This document shows positions 45,591 through 54,210 of a stretch of 62,774 bases of DNA, piece after piece. Source of the DNA: Coraliomargarita_B sp036735565 (GTDB lineage Bacteria; Verrucomicrobiota; Verrucomicrobiia; Opitutales; Coraliomargaritaceae). Under the pieces are notes generated by a model that saw only the letters and a program-made list of their open reading frames with translations, did no database searches and was not told the DNA's origin. The first letter of the stretch is position 1; each line of letters begins with the position of its first letter. Position numbers and translations under genes: made by a program. The stretch is taken from contig DAINOC010000006.1 in the NCBI GenBank assembly GCA_036735565.1, positions 1 to 62,774 of the forward strand, read 5' to 3'.

Positions 45591-47054
45591 CTAGAGAAGC
45601 GGCTCGATCAGGCGGACCAAATCCAGTTTTAGCCGTGAGGGCTGGTAGCCGGGTATATCCACGGCCTCTGCGTAGGGGATGCAATCAGCGTGGATGCCCT
45701 CTACCCAACGCTCCAGTTTTTCAATGTCGCGGCGAGTGTAGTGAGCCAGCGCGATCTCGAAGTTTACAAAGAGCGAGCGCATATCGATATTAGCCGACCC
45801 CGTGAGTGCGACGATGCCATCGGCAATGACCAGTTTGGCGTGGAGCATCCCAGGCCGGAAGAAGCGAATCTCGACACCTGCGGCGTGGAGCAGGGTGAGA
45901 CTGCGCACACGGGCGATGTCCGCAAGTCGTTGATTGGAATGCAGCGGTAGGAATATGTGGATACGCCGACCTGTATGAGCCTTGATGATCAGCGACTGGA
46001 GGAGCACCTCATCGGGGATGAAATAGGGCGTCACGATGATCAGCTCCCGCCGGAACTCCTGCGCGATACGAACAATGTTCTCCCATAGCGGGTCGTTCGC
46101 GACATCGGGTCCGCTGGCGATTACATCCATCGTGCTGTTGCCGGCCTCTTCTGGAACATATTGCAACAGCTCGCGGTGCTCCTCGGGCGATTCCTTGGCC
46201 GCGAAGGACCAGTCGGCGATAAAAGTGCGGGTAAGCTCGGCGACCACCGGTCCCTGGGTGACGATACTGAAATCCGTAAATCGATCGCGGTCCGGCCAGT
46301 TTCCCAAGAAGCGGTCGTCCAGATTTTGCCCACCGGTGATGGCACGATAGTTGTCAAAGATAGCCATCTTACGGTGATTGCGCAGATTGGCGGAGGCCCG
46401 CGGCTGAAGGGGAAACACTGGCATAAACATGGCGACCTGTCCGCCTGCGGCACGGATCTTTAAGCGAGCCAGGCGGGTCCGGTTCCAGCTGCCGAGAGAG
46501 TCCAGCAGCAGTCGAACCCGCACGCCTTCGGACGCGCGGCGGGCCAACAAATTGACAATGGCCTGACCGCTCCGGTCGTTTCCCAAAATATACGTGGCGA
46601 TATGGATGGTGTGTTCGGCCTGCTCAATTTCGTGGCAAAGCCGCTCAAAGGTGGCAGAGCCGTCTGCCAACAACTCGCAGTGATTCCCCTTGGCCCCCAC
46701 CGGCTGCTGAGCCGGAAAAAGGCGTTCACGCCCCGGATGCGTTCGATCCCCCATGGGGTGCGCCAGCAGGTCGGCCTGACGGCTCATCTCTGACTTGATA
46801 CGCGTCATACGGCGGCTCTTGCGGCCTCCAAAAAGCAAGTAGAGCGGAACACCCAAAAAGGGCAAAAACACAACAAGCAGAAGCCAGGCGAAGGTATTAC
46901 TCGGACTGCGCCGCTCCGTTGAAATCCGTCTCAAAATAACCGACGCGCAAATAAAGCCCGCAATGAGCGAGAAATTCGCCAAGACAAAAAGAATCACGCT
47001 GCCGGTCGTGCTAATCAGGGGTCCCATCAGGCCGGACTGGAGCCATTCAAACAT
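45591..47054 (-). CDS. cls: cardiolipin synthase (phospholipase D family)
   Basis: 487 residues from ATG 47054 (TTG 47060 alternative). Two N-terminal helices (about 12-35 and 45-65) precede the soluble part. Two HKD motifs: NHRKMAIFD with GGQNL (about 227) and HAKLVIADG with GSANID (about 404), as in bacterial ClsA. It joins two phosphatidylglycerols to cardiolipin at the inner membrane. First gene of cls-aroC-CobW-like on the minus strand. Confidence 0.92.
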   Translation of the reverse strand: MFEWLQSGLMGPLISTTGSVILFVLANFSLIAGFICASVILRRISTERRSPSNTFAWLLLVVFLPFLGVPLYLLFGGRKSRRMTRIKSEMSRQADLLAHPMGDRTHPGRERLFPAQQPVGAKGNHCELLADGSATFERLCHEIEQAEHTIHIATYILGNDRSGQAIVNLLARRASEGVRVRLLLDSLGSWNRTRLARLKIRAAGGQVAMFMPVFPLQPRASANLRNHRKMAIFDNYRAITGGQNLDDRFLGNWPDRDRFTDFSIVTQGPVVAELTRTFIADWSFAAKESPEEHRELLQYVPEEAGNSTMDVIASGPDVANDPLWENIVRIAQEFRRELIIVTPYFIPDEVLLQSLIIKAHTGRRIHIFLPLHSNQRLADIARVRSLTLLHAAGVEIRFFRPGMLHAKLVIADGIVALTGSANIDMRSLFVNFEIALAHYTRRDIEKLERWVEGIHADCIPYAEAVDIPGYQPSRLKLDLVRLIEPLL

Positions 47055-47185
47055 AAACAAAGAGGACTATGCTCACCGATCGATGGTTTCCACGATCAAA
47101 ATCGGTCCGTGTCGCTGCAAAATCTTTTTGCGGGAATCCATAGGCTTGCATGCTTCGGCAACGTTGACTAGATCCTTGCGGCATT

Positions 47186-47965
47186 ATGACCGATGCACCT
47201 CAGCCAAACGACGGACAACCCCGCGAGCAGCAGATCAATCTGCAGGACATTGCCCAGCAGTTCATGGCGGGTCTCCAACGCCATTTCGATATGCTGGCCT
47301 TTAACCTGGCGGCGCGGGAGAGTGTGCAGGAGTCGCTTTACGACAAGTTTTCCCAGCTTCCCCGGATCATGCCTGCGGCAAACCGTCATCAAAACTTTGA
47401 GCAGATGCAGGCCTACGCGCGCGACCTGCTGCTTCGCCAGGTGATCGGTGACTGCCTGAATCTCGCGGCGACCGGTATGAACAACTCACACTTTTTTCTT
47501 GGACTGGTCAAAGCCTCCAAAGGCCAGTCGCAGGTGCCGGCGGAGACCCAGCAAGCCGTGCAAAAGGCACAGCAGAGCTTCGTCATCGCACCGATGGACG
47601 AGAAATTCAACCGGCTAGAGCGCGAATACGGCATTATGTGTGAGTTGGAAGACAGCGTAATTTCGCTGGGTTTTTGCCTGCAGGCGCTGATGCAGCAGGG
47701 CGGAGTCGTGCGAGCGGCTCAGCTCGATGATCAGGGCGAACTGGTGCTCGATCTGAAGACCCTCAAAGTCCTCGGGCGCGGCCAGGAAGCCGGAAAAGCC
47801 CAGGCCAAGCTGGTGGACCAGCGGAAGGTTTTTCGCGAGGGCGACGCAGTCGTTTTCACCGATCTGGAATTGCAACTGGTCCTCGTCACGGTCGCGGCCT
47901 TCGCTGACGCGCTCTTTAAATCCGTGTCCAGCTACGCGCTCTCCTTCAAGGCGGGCGGCAGCTAA
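47186..47965 (+). CDS. hypothetical cytosolic protein
   Basis: 259 residues, Gln-rich and mostly helical: QDIAQQFMAGLQRHFDMLAF, QMQAYARDLLLRQVIGDCLN, then a helix-strand mix to LVLVTVAAFADALFKSVSSY. No signal, membrane or catalytic motif. It is divergent from cls and 30 bases before the EEP protein, possibly the same transcript. Not recognised. Confidence 0.7.
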   Translation: MTDAPQPNDGQPREQQINLQDIAQQFMAGLQRHFDMLAFNLAARESVQESLYDKFSQLPRIMPAANRHQNFEQMQAYARDLLLRQVIGDCLNLAATGMNNSHFFLGLVKASKGQSQVPAETQQAVQKAQQSFVIAPMDEKFNRLEREYGIMCELEDSVISLGFCLQALMQQGGVVRAAQLDDQGELVLDLKTLKVLGRGQEAGKAQAKLVDQRKVFREGDAVVFTDLELQLVLVTVAAFADALFKSVSSYALSFKAGGS

Positions 47966-47995
47966 GTTGCAGGGCCTGGCAACGGTAGCACGCAT

Positions 47996-48787
47996 ATGTC
48001 GGGAAGACCGTATCTTCGATTGCTCACGCTGAATATCGCGCATGGCCGCGGTTTATCCACCTATCAGGGCTTTCACAGCAGCCGCGGCATCCTCCGCAAC
48101 CTCAACCGCATCGCCCATCTGTTGCAGCGAGTCGATGCCGACATTGTGGCACTCCAGGAGGTCGACGAGGACTCGCATTGGAACCGCGGCATTCATTTGT
48201 TGGATTATCTGAAGGAAGAGGCGGACTACCCGCATAGCTACCTGGGCGTGCACAATCGCCGGGCAGGGCGCCTGCCGCTGGCCTACGGCAATGGGCTGCT
48301 GTCCAGGATGCCTATTGAACAGGCAACGCATCGGGCCTTTGGCCAGGCCTCGCTGGGTGAGAAGGGCTTTGTTTATGCCGAGTTTGATCGCCCCGAGGGA
48401 CGCTTGCCTGTGGTCAACCTGCATCTGGACTTCCGTTCGCGCCGACGCCGGATCGCCCAGGTGGAGCGACTCATCGATCATCTCGACGAGCGCGCGGCCG
48501 AGCAGCAGGGCGGGGGCTACTGGCCGCCCATCATCTGCGGGGATTTCAATGCCCGGCAGGGCAAGCCGGCCGATGCGGTGCGGCACCTCTTCCGCTATCT
48601 GCAGGAGCAGTGCGCCTACCAACTCTATCCTGCCGGGAAGGGCCGGACTTTCCCGTCTTTCCTGCCCACCCACGGGATCGATTTCTTTTTTATCCCCCCG
48701 GAGTATCGGGTGCGCCATTGTGAGGTGATTCGGTCCTACGTGAGCGATCACCGTCCCATCGTGGTCGAACTGGAACCGATCATTTAG
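47996..48787 (+). CDS. endonuclease/exonuclease/phosphatase (EEP) family protein
   Basis: 263 residues. EEP-fold motifs in order: LLTLNIAHG, DIVALQEVDEDS (Glu for metal), NLHLDFRSRRRR, IICGDFNARQG (catalytic Asp/Asn) and the final SDHRPIVVEL (catalytic His). No signal peptide. It may act on nucleic acid, phospholipid head groups or nucleotides; the family spans all. It sits in a plus-strand run between an unknown gene and OsmC. Confidence 0.87.
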   Translation: MSGRPYLRLLTLNIAHGRGLSTYQGFHSSRGILRNLNRIAHLLQRVDADIVALQEVDEDSHWNRGIHLLDYLKEEADYPHSYLGVHNRRAGRLPLAYGNGLLSRMPIEQATHRAFGQASLGEKGFVYAEFDRPEGRLPVVNLHLDFRSRRRRIAQVERLIDHLDERAAEQQGGGYWPPIICGDFNARQGKPADAVRHLFRYLQEQCAYQLYPAGKGRTFPSFLPTHGIDFFFIPPEYRVRHCEVIRSYVSDHRPIVVELEPII

Positions 48788-48836
48788 AATATCGCCTCGC
48801 AAAGTGATGCGCGGGTGCTATCAGAGGCAGTCACTT

Positions 48837-49244
48837 ATGGTTCAAATGACGGTCAAATATGAGGGTGCCTTGCGCTGCAAGGTCATCCACGAGGAATCGG
48901 GCGGCAGCTTCAATACCGATGCGCCCCTGGATAATCACGGCAAAGGCGAAGCCGCATCCCCCACCGACCTGTGTGCGGCCGCGCTCGGATCCTGCATGGC
49001 GACCATCATTGGCATGCAGATGGAGAAAGAAGGCTTCGATCTCACCGGTATGCGCATCGAGGTGACCAAGGAAATGTCGGCCTACAAGCCGCGGCGGATC
49101 GTTCGCCTGCGTTCGGAAATTTGGTTACCGCATTCTTTCACTGCGAAGCAAAAGCGTAAGATCGAACTCGCCGCCAAGGGTTGCCCTGTTCACCACAGTC
49201 TGAGCTCCGAGATCGATAAGCCCATTATTTTCCACTGGCAGTGA
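48837..49244 (+). CDS. OsmC/Ohr family protein
   Basis: 135 residues from ATG 48837 (or 48846); upstream in-frame GTG/ATG at 48804 are weaker. Family marks: ASPTDLCAAALGSCMATIIGM with the first redox Cys, then KGCPVHHSL with the second Cys/His pair. Peroxidatic thiol proteins of this fold reduce organic hydroperoxides in the cytosol. Followed by convergent oppC. Confidence 0.88.
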   Translation: MVQMTVKYEGALRCKVIHEESGGSFNTDAPLDNHGKGEAASPTDLCAAALGSCMATIIGMQMEKEGFDLTGMRIEVTKEMSAYKPRRIVRLRSEIWLPHSFTAKQKRKIELAAKGCPVHHSLSSEIDKPIIFHWQ

Positions 49245-49274
49245 GGCCCGGATCGATGGTGATCGCCGACGAGC

Positions 49275-50156
49275 TCAGCGGCTGTCCTTCGGGTCCAGGG
49301 CGTCACGCAATCCATCACCCATAAAATTCAGGGCAAAGATGGTAATGGAAAAGAAGAGTCCCGGAAAGATAAGCAGCCAGGGGTAGACGTCGATTTTTTG
49401 GGCGCCTCCGTGAATCAGCACCCCCCAGGAGCTCATGGGAGGTTGCACGCCGAGCCCGAGGAAGCTGATGACGGACTCGAGGAGGATGACTGCCGGGATG
49501 GTCAGGGTGGTATAGACAATGACCGGCCCCATGAGATTCGGCAGGATATGGCGACAAAGGATTCGCCCATGGGGCACGCCGTTGACGCGGGCGGCATCGA
49601 TAAACGCGAGGCAACGCAGGCTGCGTGTTTGGCCGCGGACGATCCGTGCCATGGTCAGCCACTCGACGGCGCCGATGGCCATAAATATGAGCAGGATGCT
49701 CTTATTTTCAAAAAGCACGGTAAGCAGAATAACGATAATGGTAAAGGGCAGGGCATAGAGCGTATCGACGAAGCGCATCATGAATTGATCCGACCGTCCG
49801 CCGATGTAGCCGGCCAGCATGCCATAGGTCACACCGATCAGCAGGGCTACGGCCGTGGCGGCGAAGCCCACGCCGATAGAGATACGACCGCCCTCCAGCG
49901 TGCGGACCAGAAGATCGCGCCCCAGATCGTCGGTGCCGAACCAATACTGTGCGCTCGGTGGTTGTGCGCCGAGAGCGAGATTGGTCGTCTCATAGGAGTG
50001 CGGGCTCAGCTCAGGGCCGATGAGGCAGAGAAGCAGGACGAGTCCGAAAAGGACGCCACCGATCCGGGCCATCCGGTTTGCTATCAGACGCTCCCAGCCG
50101 TCGCGCCCCAGCGAGCGCGCGGCGGTGGCGGCAGCTTCGCGGCTATGCTTCGTCAT
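49275..50156 (-). CDS. ABC peptide/oligosaccharide permease (OppC/DppC type)
   Basis: 293 residues with six helices and an N-terminal cytosolic tail. Family signals: FGTDDLGRDLLVRTLEGGRISI, and the EAA loop DAARVNGVPHGRILCRHILPN. Partner of the upstream permease, overlapping its end by 14 bases. Together with OppA they import peptides or similar solutes. No ATPase genes follow before OsmC. Confidence 0.9.
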   Translation of the reverse strand: MTKHSREAAATAARSLGRDGWERLIANRMARIGGVLFGLVLLLCLIGPELSPHSYETTNLALGAQPPSAQYWFGTDDLGRDLLVRTLEGGRISIGVGFAATAVALLIGVTYGMLAGYIGGRSDQFMMRFVDTLYALPFTIIVILLTVLFENKSILLIFMAIGAVEWLTMARIVRGQTRSLRCLAFIDAARVNGVPHGRILCRHILPNLMGPVIVYTTLTIPAVILLESVISFLGLGVQPPMSSWGVLIHGGAQKIDVYPWLLIFPGLFFSITIFALNFMGDGLRDALDPKDSR

Positions 50157-51066
50157 GGCGGGTGCGGGGATTCATCCAGGACTGGATGCAATCGACCAGT
50201 AGATTAAAACAAATGATCAGGACGGCGTAGAACAGGACGGTCCCCATCACGAGGGTGTAGTCACGGTTGAAAGCCGAGTTGACAAAGAACATACCAAGGC
50301 CGGGGATAAAGAAGATGGTCTCGACGATGAAGGAGCCGCTGATCAAGCCAGCCAGCGCCGGGCCCAGGTAAGCGACGACGGGATAGAGGGCACTGCGAAC
50401 TGCGTGCCGCAGGATGACCGCCCGCTCGCGAAGCCCCTTGGCACGGGCGGTGCGAATGTAGTCGTGCTGCAGCGTATCGAGCATCCCGCTGCGGGTGAGG
50501 CGGGCGATGTAAGCAGCATAGAAGAGGCCGAGCGTCAGGGCCGGGAGGGCACGGTCGCTGGGGACTGACCAGCCCAGCACATTGAACCAGCCCAGCCAGG
50601 AGCTGAACACGAGCAGCAGCAAGGGCCCGAGCACAAAGGCCGGAAGACAGATGCCCAGCATGGAAACACCCATCAGCGCGGTCTCGGCCGGACGCCCGTG
50701 GCGCAGTGCGGCGAGAATACCCAGGGGAATACCCACACTCAGGGCAATGAGAAAGGCCCAGCCCCCCAGTTCGAGCGAGACTGGCACACTCTGGCCAATA
50801 ATCTCCCGCACGTCCCAACCGGCATACTTATAAGAAGGACCCAAATCACCCCGGACGACATTCCCCAGGAACCGGAAATACTGCTGATGCAGGGGCAGGT
50901 TGAGTCCGTAGTGCGCTTCGATACGTGCCTTGATTTCGGGGGCGACCGGTTTCTCGTCGTCGAAGGGCCCACCCGGTGCCAGGTGGAGCAGGAAGAAGGT
51001 TGCCGTCGCGATCAGCCAAAGCGTGGGGATGGCCTGCAGGAGGCGTCTGGCGATCAGGTTAAGCAT
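50143..51066 (-). CDS. ABC peptide permease (OppB/DppB type)
   Basis: 307 residues from ATG 51066; the longer frame to 51102 adds repeat-encoded residues. Six helices; N-terminus MLNLIARRLLQAIPTLWLIA and then LAPGGPFD are characteristic. EAA region RTARAKGLRERAVILRHAVR present. Inner-membrane component pairing with OppC. The upstream 200 bases contain palindromic repeats. Confidence 0.9.
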   Translation of the reverse strand: MLNLIARRLLQAIPTLWLIATATFFLLHLAPGGPFDDEKPVAPEIKARIEAHYGLNLPLHQQYFRFLGNVVRGDLGPSYKYAGWDVREIIGQSVPVSLELGGWAFLIALSVGIPLGILAALRHGRPAETALMGVSMLGICLPAFVLGPLLLLVFSSWLGWFNVLGWSVPSDRALPALTLGLFYAAYIARLTRSGMLDTLQHDYIRTARAKGLRERAVILRHAVRSALYPVVAYLGPALAGLISGSFIVETIFFIPGLGMFFVNSAFNRDYTLVMGTVLFYAVLIICFNLLVDCIQSWMNPRTRHDEA

Positions 51067-51077
51067 GGGGGCTTGGA

Positions 51078-51302
51078 ACGTTGAACATCGAACACTGAAC
51101 ACTGAACATTGAATGAAGGACGGCGCGGTCAGGAAATAGTTAAGATCGTTTTAATTCCGGGCAGGATGCCCGGATTCCCGGGAAGCAGGGCATCTTGCCT
51201 TGCCGGAGTGCGTAGGAGGTGGCGTTGAACATTGAGTGAAGGACGGTGCGGTCATGGAAAATTCAACGTTCGATGTTCGATGTTGGATGTTCGGCGTTCA
51301 AC
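51078..51302. repeat. GAACATTGAA-type inverted and direct repeats between oppB and oppA
   Basis: Left block 51078-51115 (TTGAACATCGAACACTGAAC...) pairs with 51259-51302 in inverse orientation. A direct copy of TTGAATGAAGGACGG (51110 area) recurs near 51230 as TTGAGTGAAGGACGG. A family C palindrome lies between (51157-51173). The right block runs into the 3' end of oppA and supplies its stop codon. Confidence 0.7.
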
Positions 51303-52900
51303 GAAACATCCTGGTAGGGGTGGTAATCGAGGATATTCGGGTGCCAGCCCTGCACGCTCGGGTCGATGAGAAGGCTGGAGACATAGAAGTAGATGGGGAT
51401 GACGGGTGCCTCGGCGAGGAGGATCGCTTCCGCCTCCTGAAAAATGGCGTGACGTTTGACGGTGTCCTGCTCGATGCGGCTCCGCGCGAGCAATTGGTCG
51501 AATGCGGCATTGGACCAGTTGGTGTGATTGTTGCCGTTATCGGTTTCGCACAGGCTTAGAAAGGTATTGGGGTCGTCGTAGTCGCCGAACCAGGCCGCAC
51601 GGAGAATGTCGAAATTACCGGCCTCCCGCGTTGCCAGATAGACCTTCCACTCCTGATTGTGCAGGGTGACGTCGATGCCGAGGGTCTGCTTCCACATCTG
51701 CTGAATCGCCACGGCGATATTGCGGTGGGACTCGCTGGTGTTGTAGAGGATCTCGAAGGTCGGGAAGCCATTGCCGCCCGGGTAGCCGGCCTCGGCAAGT
51801 AACTGTCGGGCCAGGTCCGGATCATAAACCATGCGGGCCTCGGCGGTATAGTTGCCGCCGGTATTGGGTGGGGTGAAGTGAAAAGCCGGCTGCTGACCCG
51901 CGCGCAGGACGTGTTTGGTAATCGCCTCCCGGTCGATCGAGTAGGCCAGGGCGAGCCGCACCCTCGGGTCGTCGAGTGGCGGGCGGGAGGTATTGAGCAT
52001 GTAATAGTAGACGGCAAGAGCGGTATCGAACCGGATGCTCCCGGGCTTGTTTTCGCGATACCAGTCGATCCGGTGCGGCAGCACGGTCGAGGTGAGATGG
52101 AGGTGACCGGCACGGAAGGCGCGCTCCTCGGCATCGGACTGGATCGGCAGGAAATGGATGCCGTTCAGCCGGACGTTGGCGGCATCGCGATAGCCCGGGT
52201 TTTTCTTGGCGTAGATGCTGCTATTTACCCGCCAGCTTCCGAGGGTGAAGGGACCATTGCCGATGAAATTTTCCGGTTTCGTCCACTTGGAGATACGGTC
52301 GGTCATGCGCCCGTGTGCAAGGATCGTCGGCGGATGCACCGGCCACCAGGTATAGTGGGTTAGTAAACTCAGAAAGTAGGGCGTCGGATGGTCGAGTTCG
52401 ATCACGAGCGTGCGCCTATCGGGGGCATGGCAGCCCACTTTTGAGAAATCATCAAGCTGCCCCTTGTGGAAGGTCTCGGCGCCGCGCATCGGGTAGAGCA
52501 TGTAGGCGTAGGGCGCGCCCAGTTCGGGTGAAAGTATCCGCTCGAAAGCAAAAAGAAAATCCTGCGGGAGGACCGGATCCCCGTTGGACCAGCGGGCCGC
52601 CGGATCGAAGTGGAAGGTGTAGGTCCGTCCATCCTCGGAAAGCTCCCAGCGCTCGGCCACTCCGGGCTGAATGACCATCGTCCGGCTATTGTAAGTGACC
52701 AGGCCCTCAAAAAAGGCGAGGGTAACGGTGAGTTCGGTCATCCCGGTGATCAAATGCGGATCGAGCCCGGCCGGTTCGGTGCCGATGCCCATGTAGAGCT
52801 CGCCTGCGGCATTGCCGCGCTCCACATTCGTCTGCCGGGAATCGCAACCGCACAGGGCACCGAGCGCGCAGAGCAGAGGGATCCAGATACGAGACGACAT
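51263..52900 (-). CDS. ABC transporter peptide-binding lipoprotein (OppA/DppA)
   Basis: 545 residues from ATG 52900, beginning MSSRIWIPLLCALGALCGCD with a lipobox LCG|C, so probably anchored in the membrane. SBP_bac_5 pattern: GTEPAGLDPHLITGMTELTV, AERWELSEDGRTYTFHFDP, ENFIGNGPFTLGSW and LALAYSIDREAI. The final 10-11 residues, NAEHPTSNIER, and the stop codon are encoded by an intergenic repeat, while homologues would end near YQDVSL. It captures peptides or similar solutes for OppBC, encoded just downstream. Confidence 0.9.
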   Translation of the reverse strand: MSSRIWIPLLCALGALCGCDSRQTNVERGNAAGELYMGIGTEPAGLDPHLITGMTELTVTLAFFEGLVTYNSRTMVIQPGVAERWELSEDGRTYTFHFDPAARWSNGDPVLPQDFLFAFERILSPELGAPYAYMLYPMRGAETFHKGQLDDFSKVGCHAPDRRTLVIELDHPTPYFLSLLTHYTWWPVHPPTILAHGRMTDRISKWTKPENFIGNGPFTLGSWRVNSSIYAKKNPGYRDAANVRLNGIHFLPIQSDAEERAFRAGHLHLTSTVLPHRIDWYRENKPGSIRFDTALAVYYYMLNTSRPPLDDPRVRLALAYSIDREAITKHVLRAGQQPAFHFTPPNTGGNYTAEARMVYDPDLARQLLAEAGYPGGNGFPTFEILYNTSESHRNIAVAIQQMWKQTLGIDVTLHNQEWKVYLATREAGNFDILRAAWFGDYDDPNTFLSLCETDNGNNHTNWSNAAFDQLLARSRIEQDTVKRHAIFQEAEAILLAEAPVIPIYFYVSSLLIDPSVQGWHPNILDYHPYQDVSLNAEHPTSNIER

Positions 52901-52968
52901 GCCGTTATTCAGCAGCGAGGTGGACGGTTGACAAGAAGGATTCAACGATTGTTGACGGTGGCGCTCAT

Positions 52969-53166
52969 TCAAAACCGTAGCGGCGTCCAGCACCCGCTAG
53001 TCGCAGGGAAGGGGGGCGGCCCTGTGTGAAAAAGTGAGCATCCGTCGCTGCTGAAATCCGATAGTTTTCCGGATTCCCTGAACGGGATCACATGATACGC
53101 CGATACGGCGAGTAACAGGCAAAGGACGGCCACGGACCAGAGAATACGGTTTCGTTTTACAGGCAT
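52969..53166 (-). CDS. small membrane-anchored protein, possibly truncated
   Basis: 65 residues: one N-terminal helix (VKRNRILWSVAVLCLLLAVSA), then ESGKLSDFSSDGCSLF, which I recall as the opening of a widespread family (F-S-S-D-G-C-S-L-F-P) that continues with a CC-x-x-H-D phospholipase-A2-like motif. Here the frame continues as HTGPPPFPATSGCWTPLRF and ends, with no CC..HD. It lies 3 bases after the methyltransferase gene on the same strand, so the start is well placed. Either a short form or a 3'-degraded remnant. Confidence 0.4.
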   Translation of the reverse strand: MPVKRNRILWSVAVLCLLLAVSAYHVIPFRESGKLSDFSSDGCSLFHTGPPPFPATSGCWTPLRF

Positions 53167-53168
53167 GG

Positions 53169-53804
53169 CTAGAGCTTGCGATAGAGACAGACATCCTGAT
53201 CCCCATAGTAGGCGAGCAAAAGGGCATCCGGACTCGCGACCGCATCGAAGAGGTTCAGCATCAGAATTTGTTCTCCGGGCCAGGGATACACGTAGAAGAG
53301 ATCGATCTCCGCGAGATTCACCTCGTGGCCGTCGGCCTCGTAGACGGCCTCCCCGGGCGAACCCTTTCCGAAGTGGTCTTCCGCGGCGAGGTCCTCGCCA
53401 TCGGCGGTATCAAATGCGATGAATCCTTCGGGGATATAGCTGGTGCAGAGGAAGTCCACTTCGATGGCCTGTGCCTCCAGCAGGTCGCGGGCGATATCGA
53501 CCAATCCCTGCTGGACCTCCACGCCGCAGGACTCGAAGCCCAGCAAGGCGGCCAGCCCTGTAGCGACACCAAAGCCGCTTCCCCATTCCAGAAATCGATT
53601 ACCCAGCACCAGATCCTCGCGGAGCAGCCACTGGAGAGCCGCGTAGATCTGACTGGGATCGCTTGCAACGTAGCGCGGATAGCGCCGATTGAGCCGGGCC
53701 GCGTAAAAAGCCTCGAAGTGGGCTTCGGCCGCATTCACGAGGGCTTCTGCCCGCACATCCATAGGGAAATCGCCCGGCGTGTATTCAATCGCTTCGTAGG
53801 CCAT
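53169..53804 (-). CDS. SAM-dependent methyltransferase-like protein
   Basis: 211 residues. Motif I is FLEWGSGFGVATGLAALLG, with an acidic residue at the end of strand 2 (CGVEVQQGLVDIA). An NxP/Y-type motif IV is not obvious; LFYVYPWPGEQ may take that place. No signal peptide. Substrate unknown. Its ATG lies within the end of the S4 gene (20-base overlap), so the two are co-transcribed. Confidence 0.72.
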   Translation of the reverse strand: MAYEAIEYTPGDFPMDVRAEALVNAAEAHFEAFYAARLNRRYPRYVASDPSQIYAALQWLLREDLVLGNRFLEWGSGFGVATGLAALLGFESCGVEVQQGLVDIARDLLEAQAIEVDFLCTSYIPEGFIAFDTADGEDLAAEDHFGKGSPGEAVYEADGHEVNLAEIDLFYVYPWPGEQILMLNLFDAVASPDALLLAYYGDQDVCLYRKL

Positions 53805-54192
53805 CGGGATCGGGGTGTGCCCATCCTTCAGGGCCGATTAGTTTCTCGATATCGCGGCGGTCTTTTTTGGTCGGTCGGCCTTTTCCTTTGTGACTGAATA
53901 GGCGGGCGTTACTGCGTTTTTCCTGTGCGGCGGTGTATTCACTCTCCGGAGTCAGGTCGGAGAGGAATTCATCGACGAGCGGCGCACCGATCCGCTTTTC
54001 GGTGAGCGCGCGCACCTCCAGTGTGCGGTTCAGCGCCTTGGTCCGTGCTACGATCGAGTCACCGGGCCGGACCTTTGACGAAGGTTTACCGATCGTGCCA
54101 TTGAGGCGAACCGCCGAGCCGCGACAGGCCTCGCTGGCCTCGCTCCGGGTCTTGTAGACCCGAACCGCCCAAAGCCATTTATCGAGCCGCAT
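53785..54192 (-). CDS. S4-domain RNA-binding protein (Hsp15/HslR-like)
   Basis: 135 residues from ATG 54192 (54201 is also possible). The S4 domain starts MRLDKWLWAVRVYKTRSEA, as in HslR, followed by VRLNGTIGKPSSKVRPGD. C-terminal basic tail KGKGRPTKKDRRDIEKLIG as in many Hsp15 proteins. It likely binds rRNA in stalled 50S-peptidyl-tRNA complexes. Confidence 0.88.
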   Translation of the reverse strand: MRLDKWLWAVRVYKTRSEASEACRGSAVRLNGTIGKPSSKVRPGDSIVARTKALNRTLEVRALTEKRIGAPLVDEFLSDLTPESEYTAAQEKRSNARLFSHKGKGRPTKKDRRDIEKLIGPEGWAHPDPDGLRSD

Positions 54193-54210
54193 GGATTCCA
54201 TGGATAGTGC

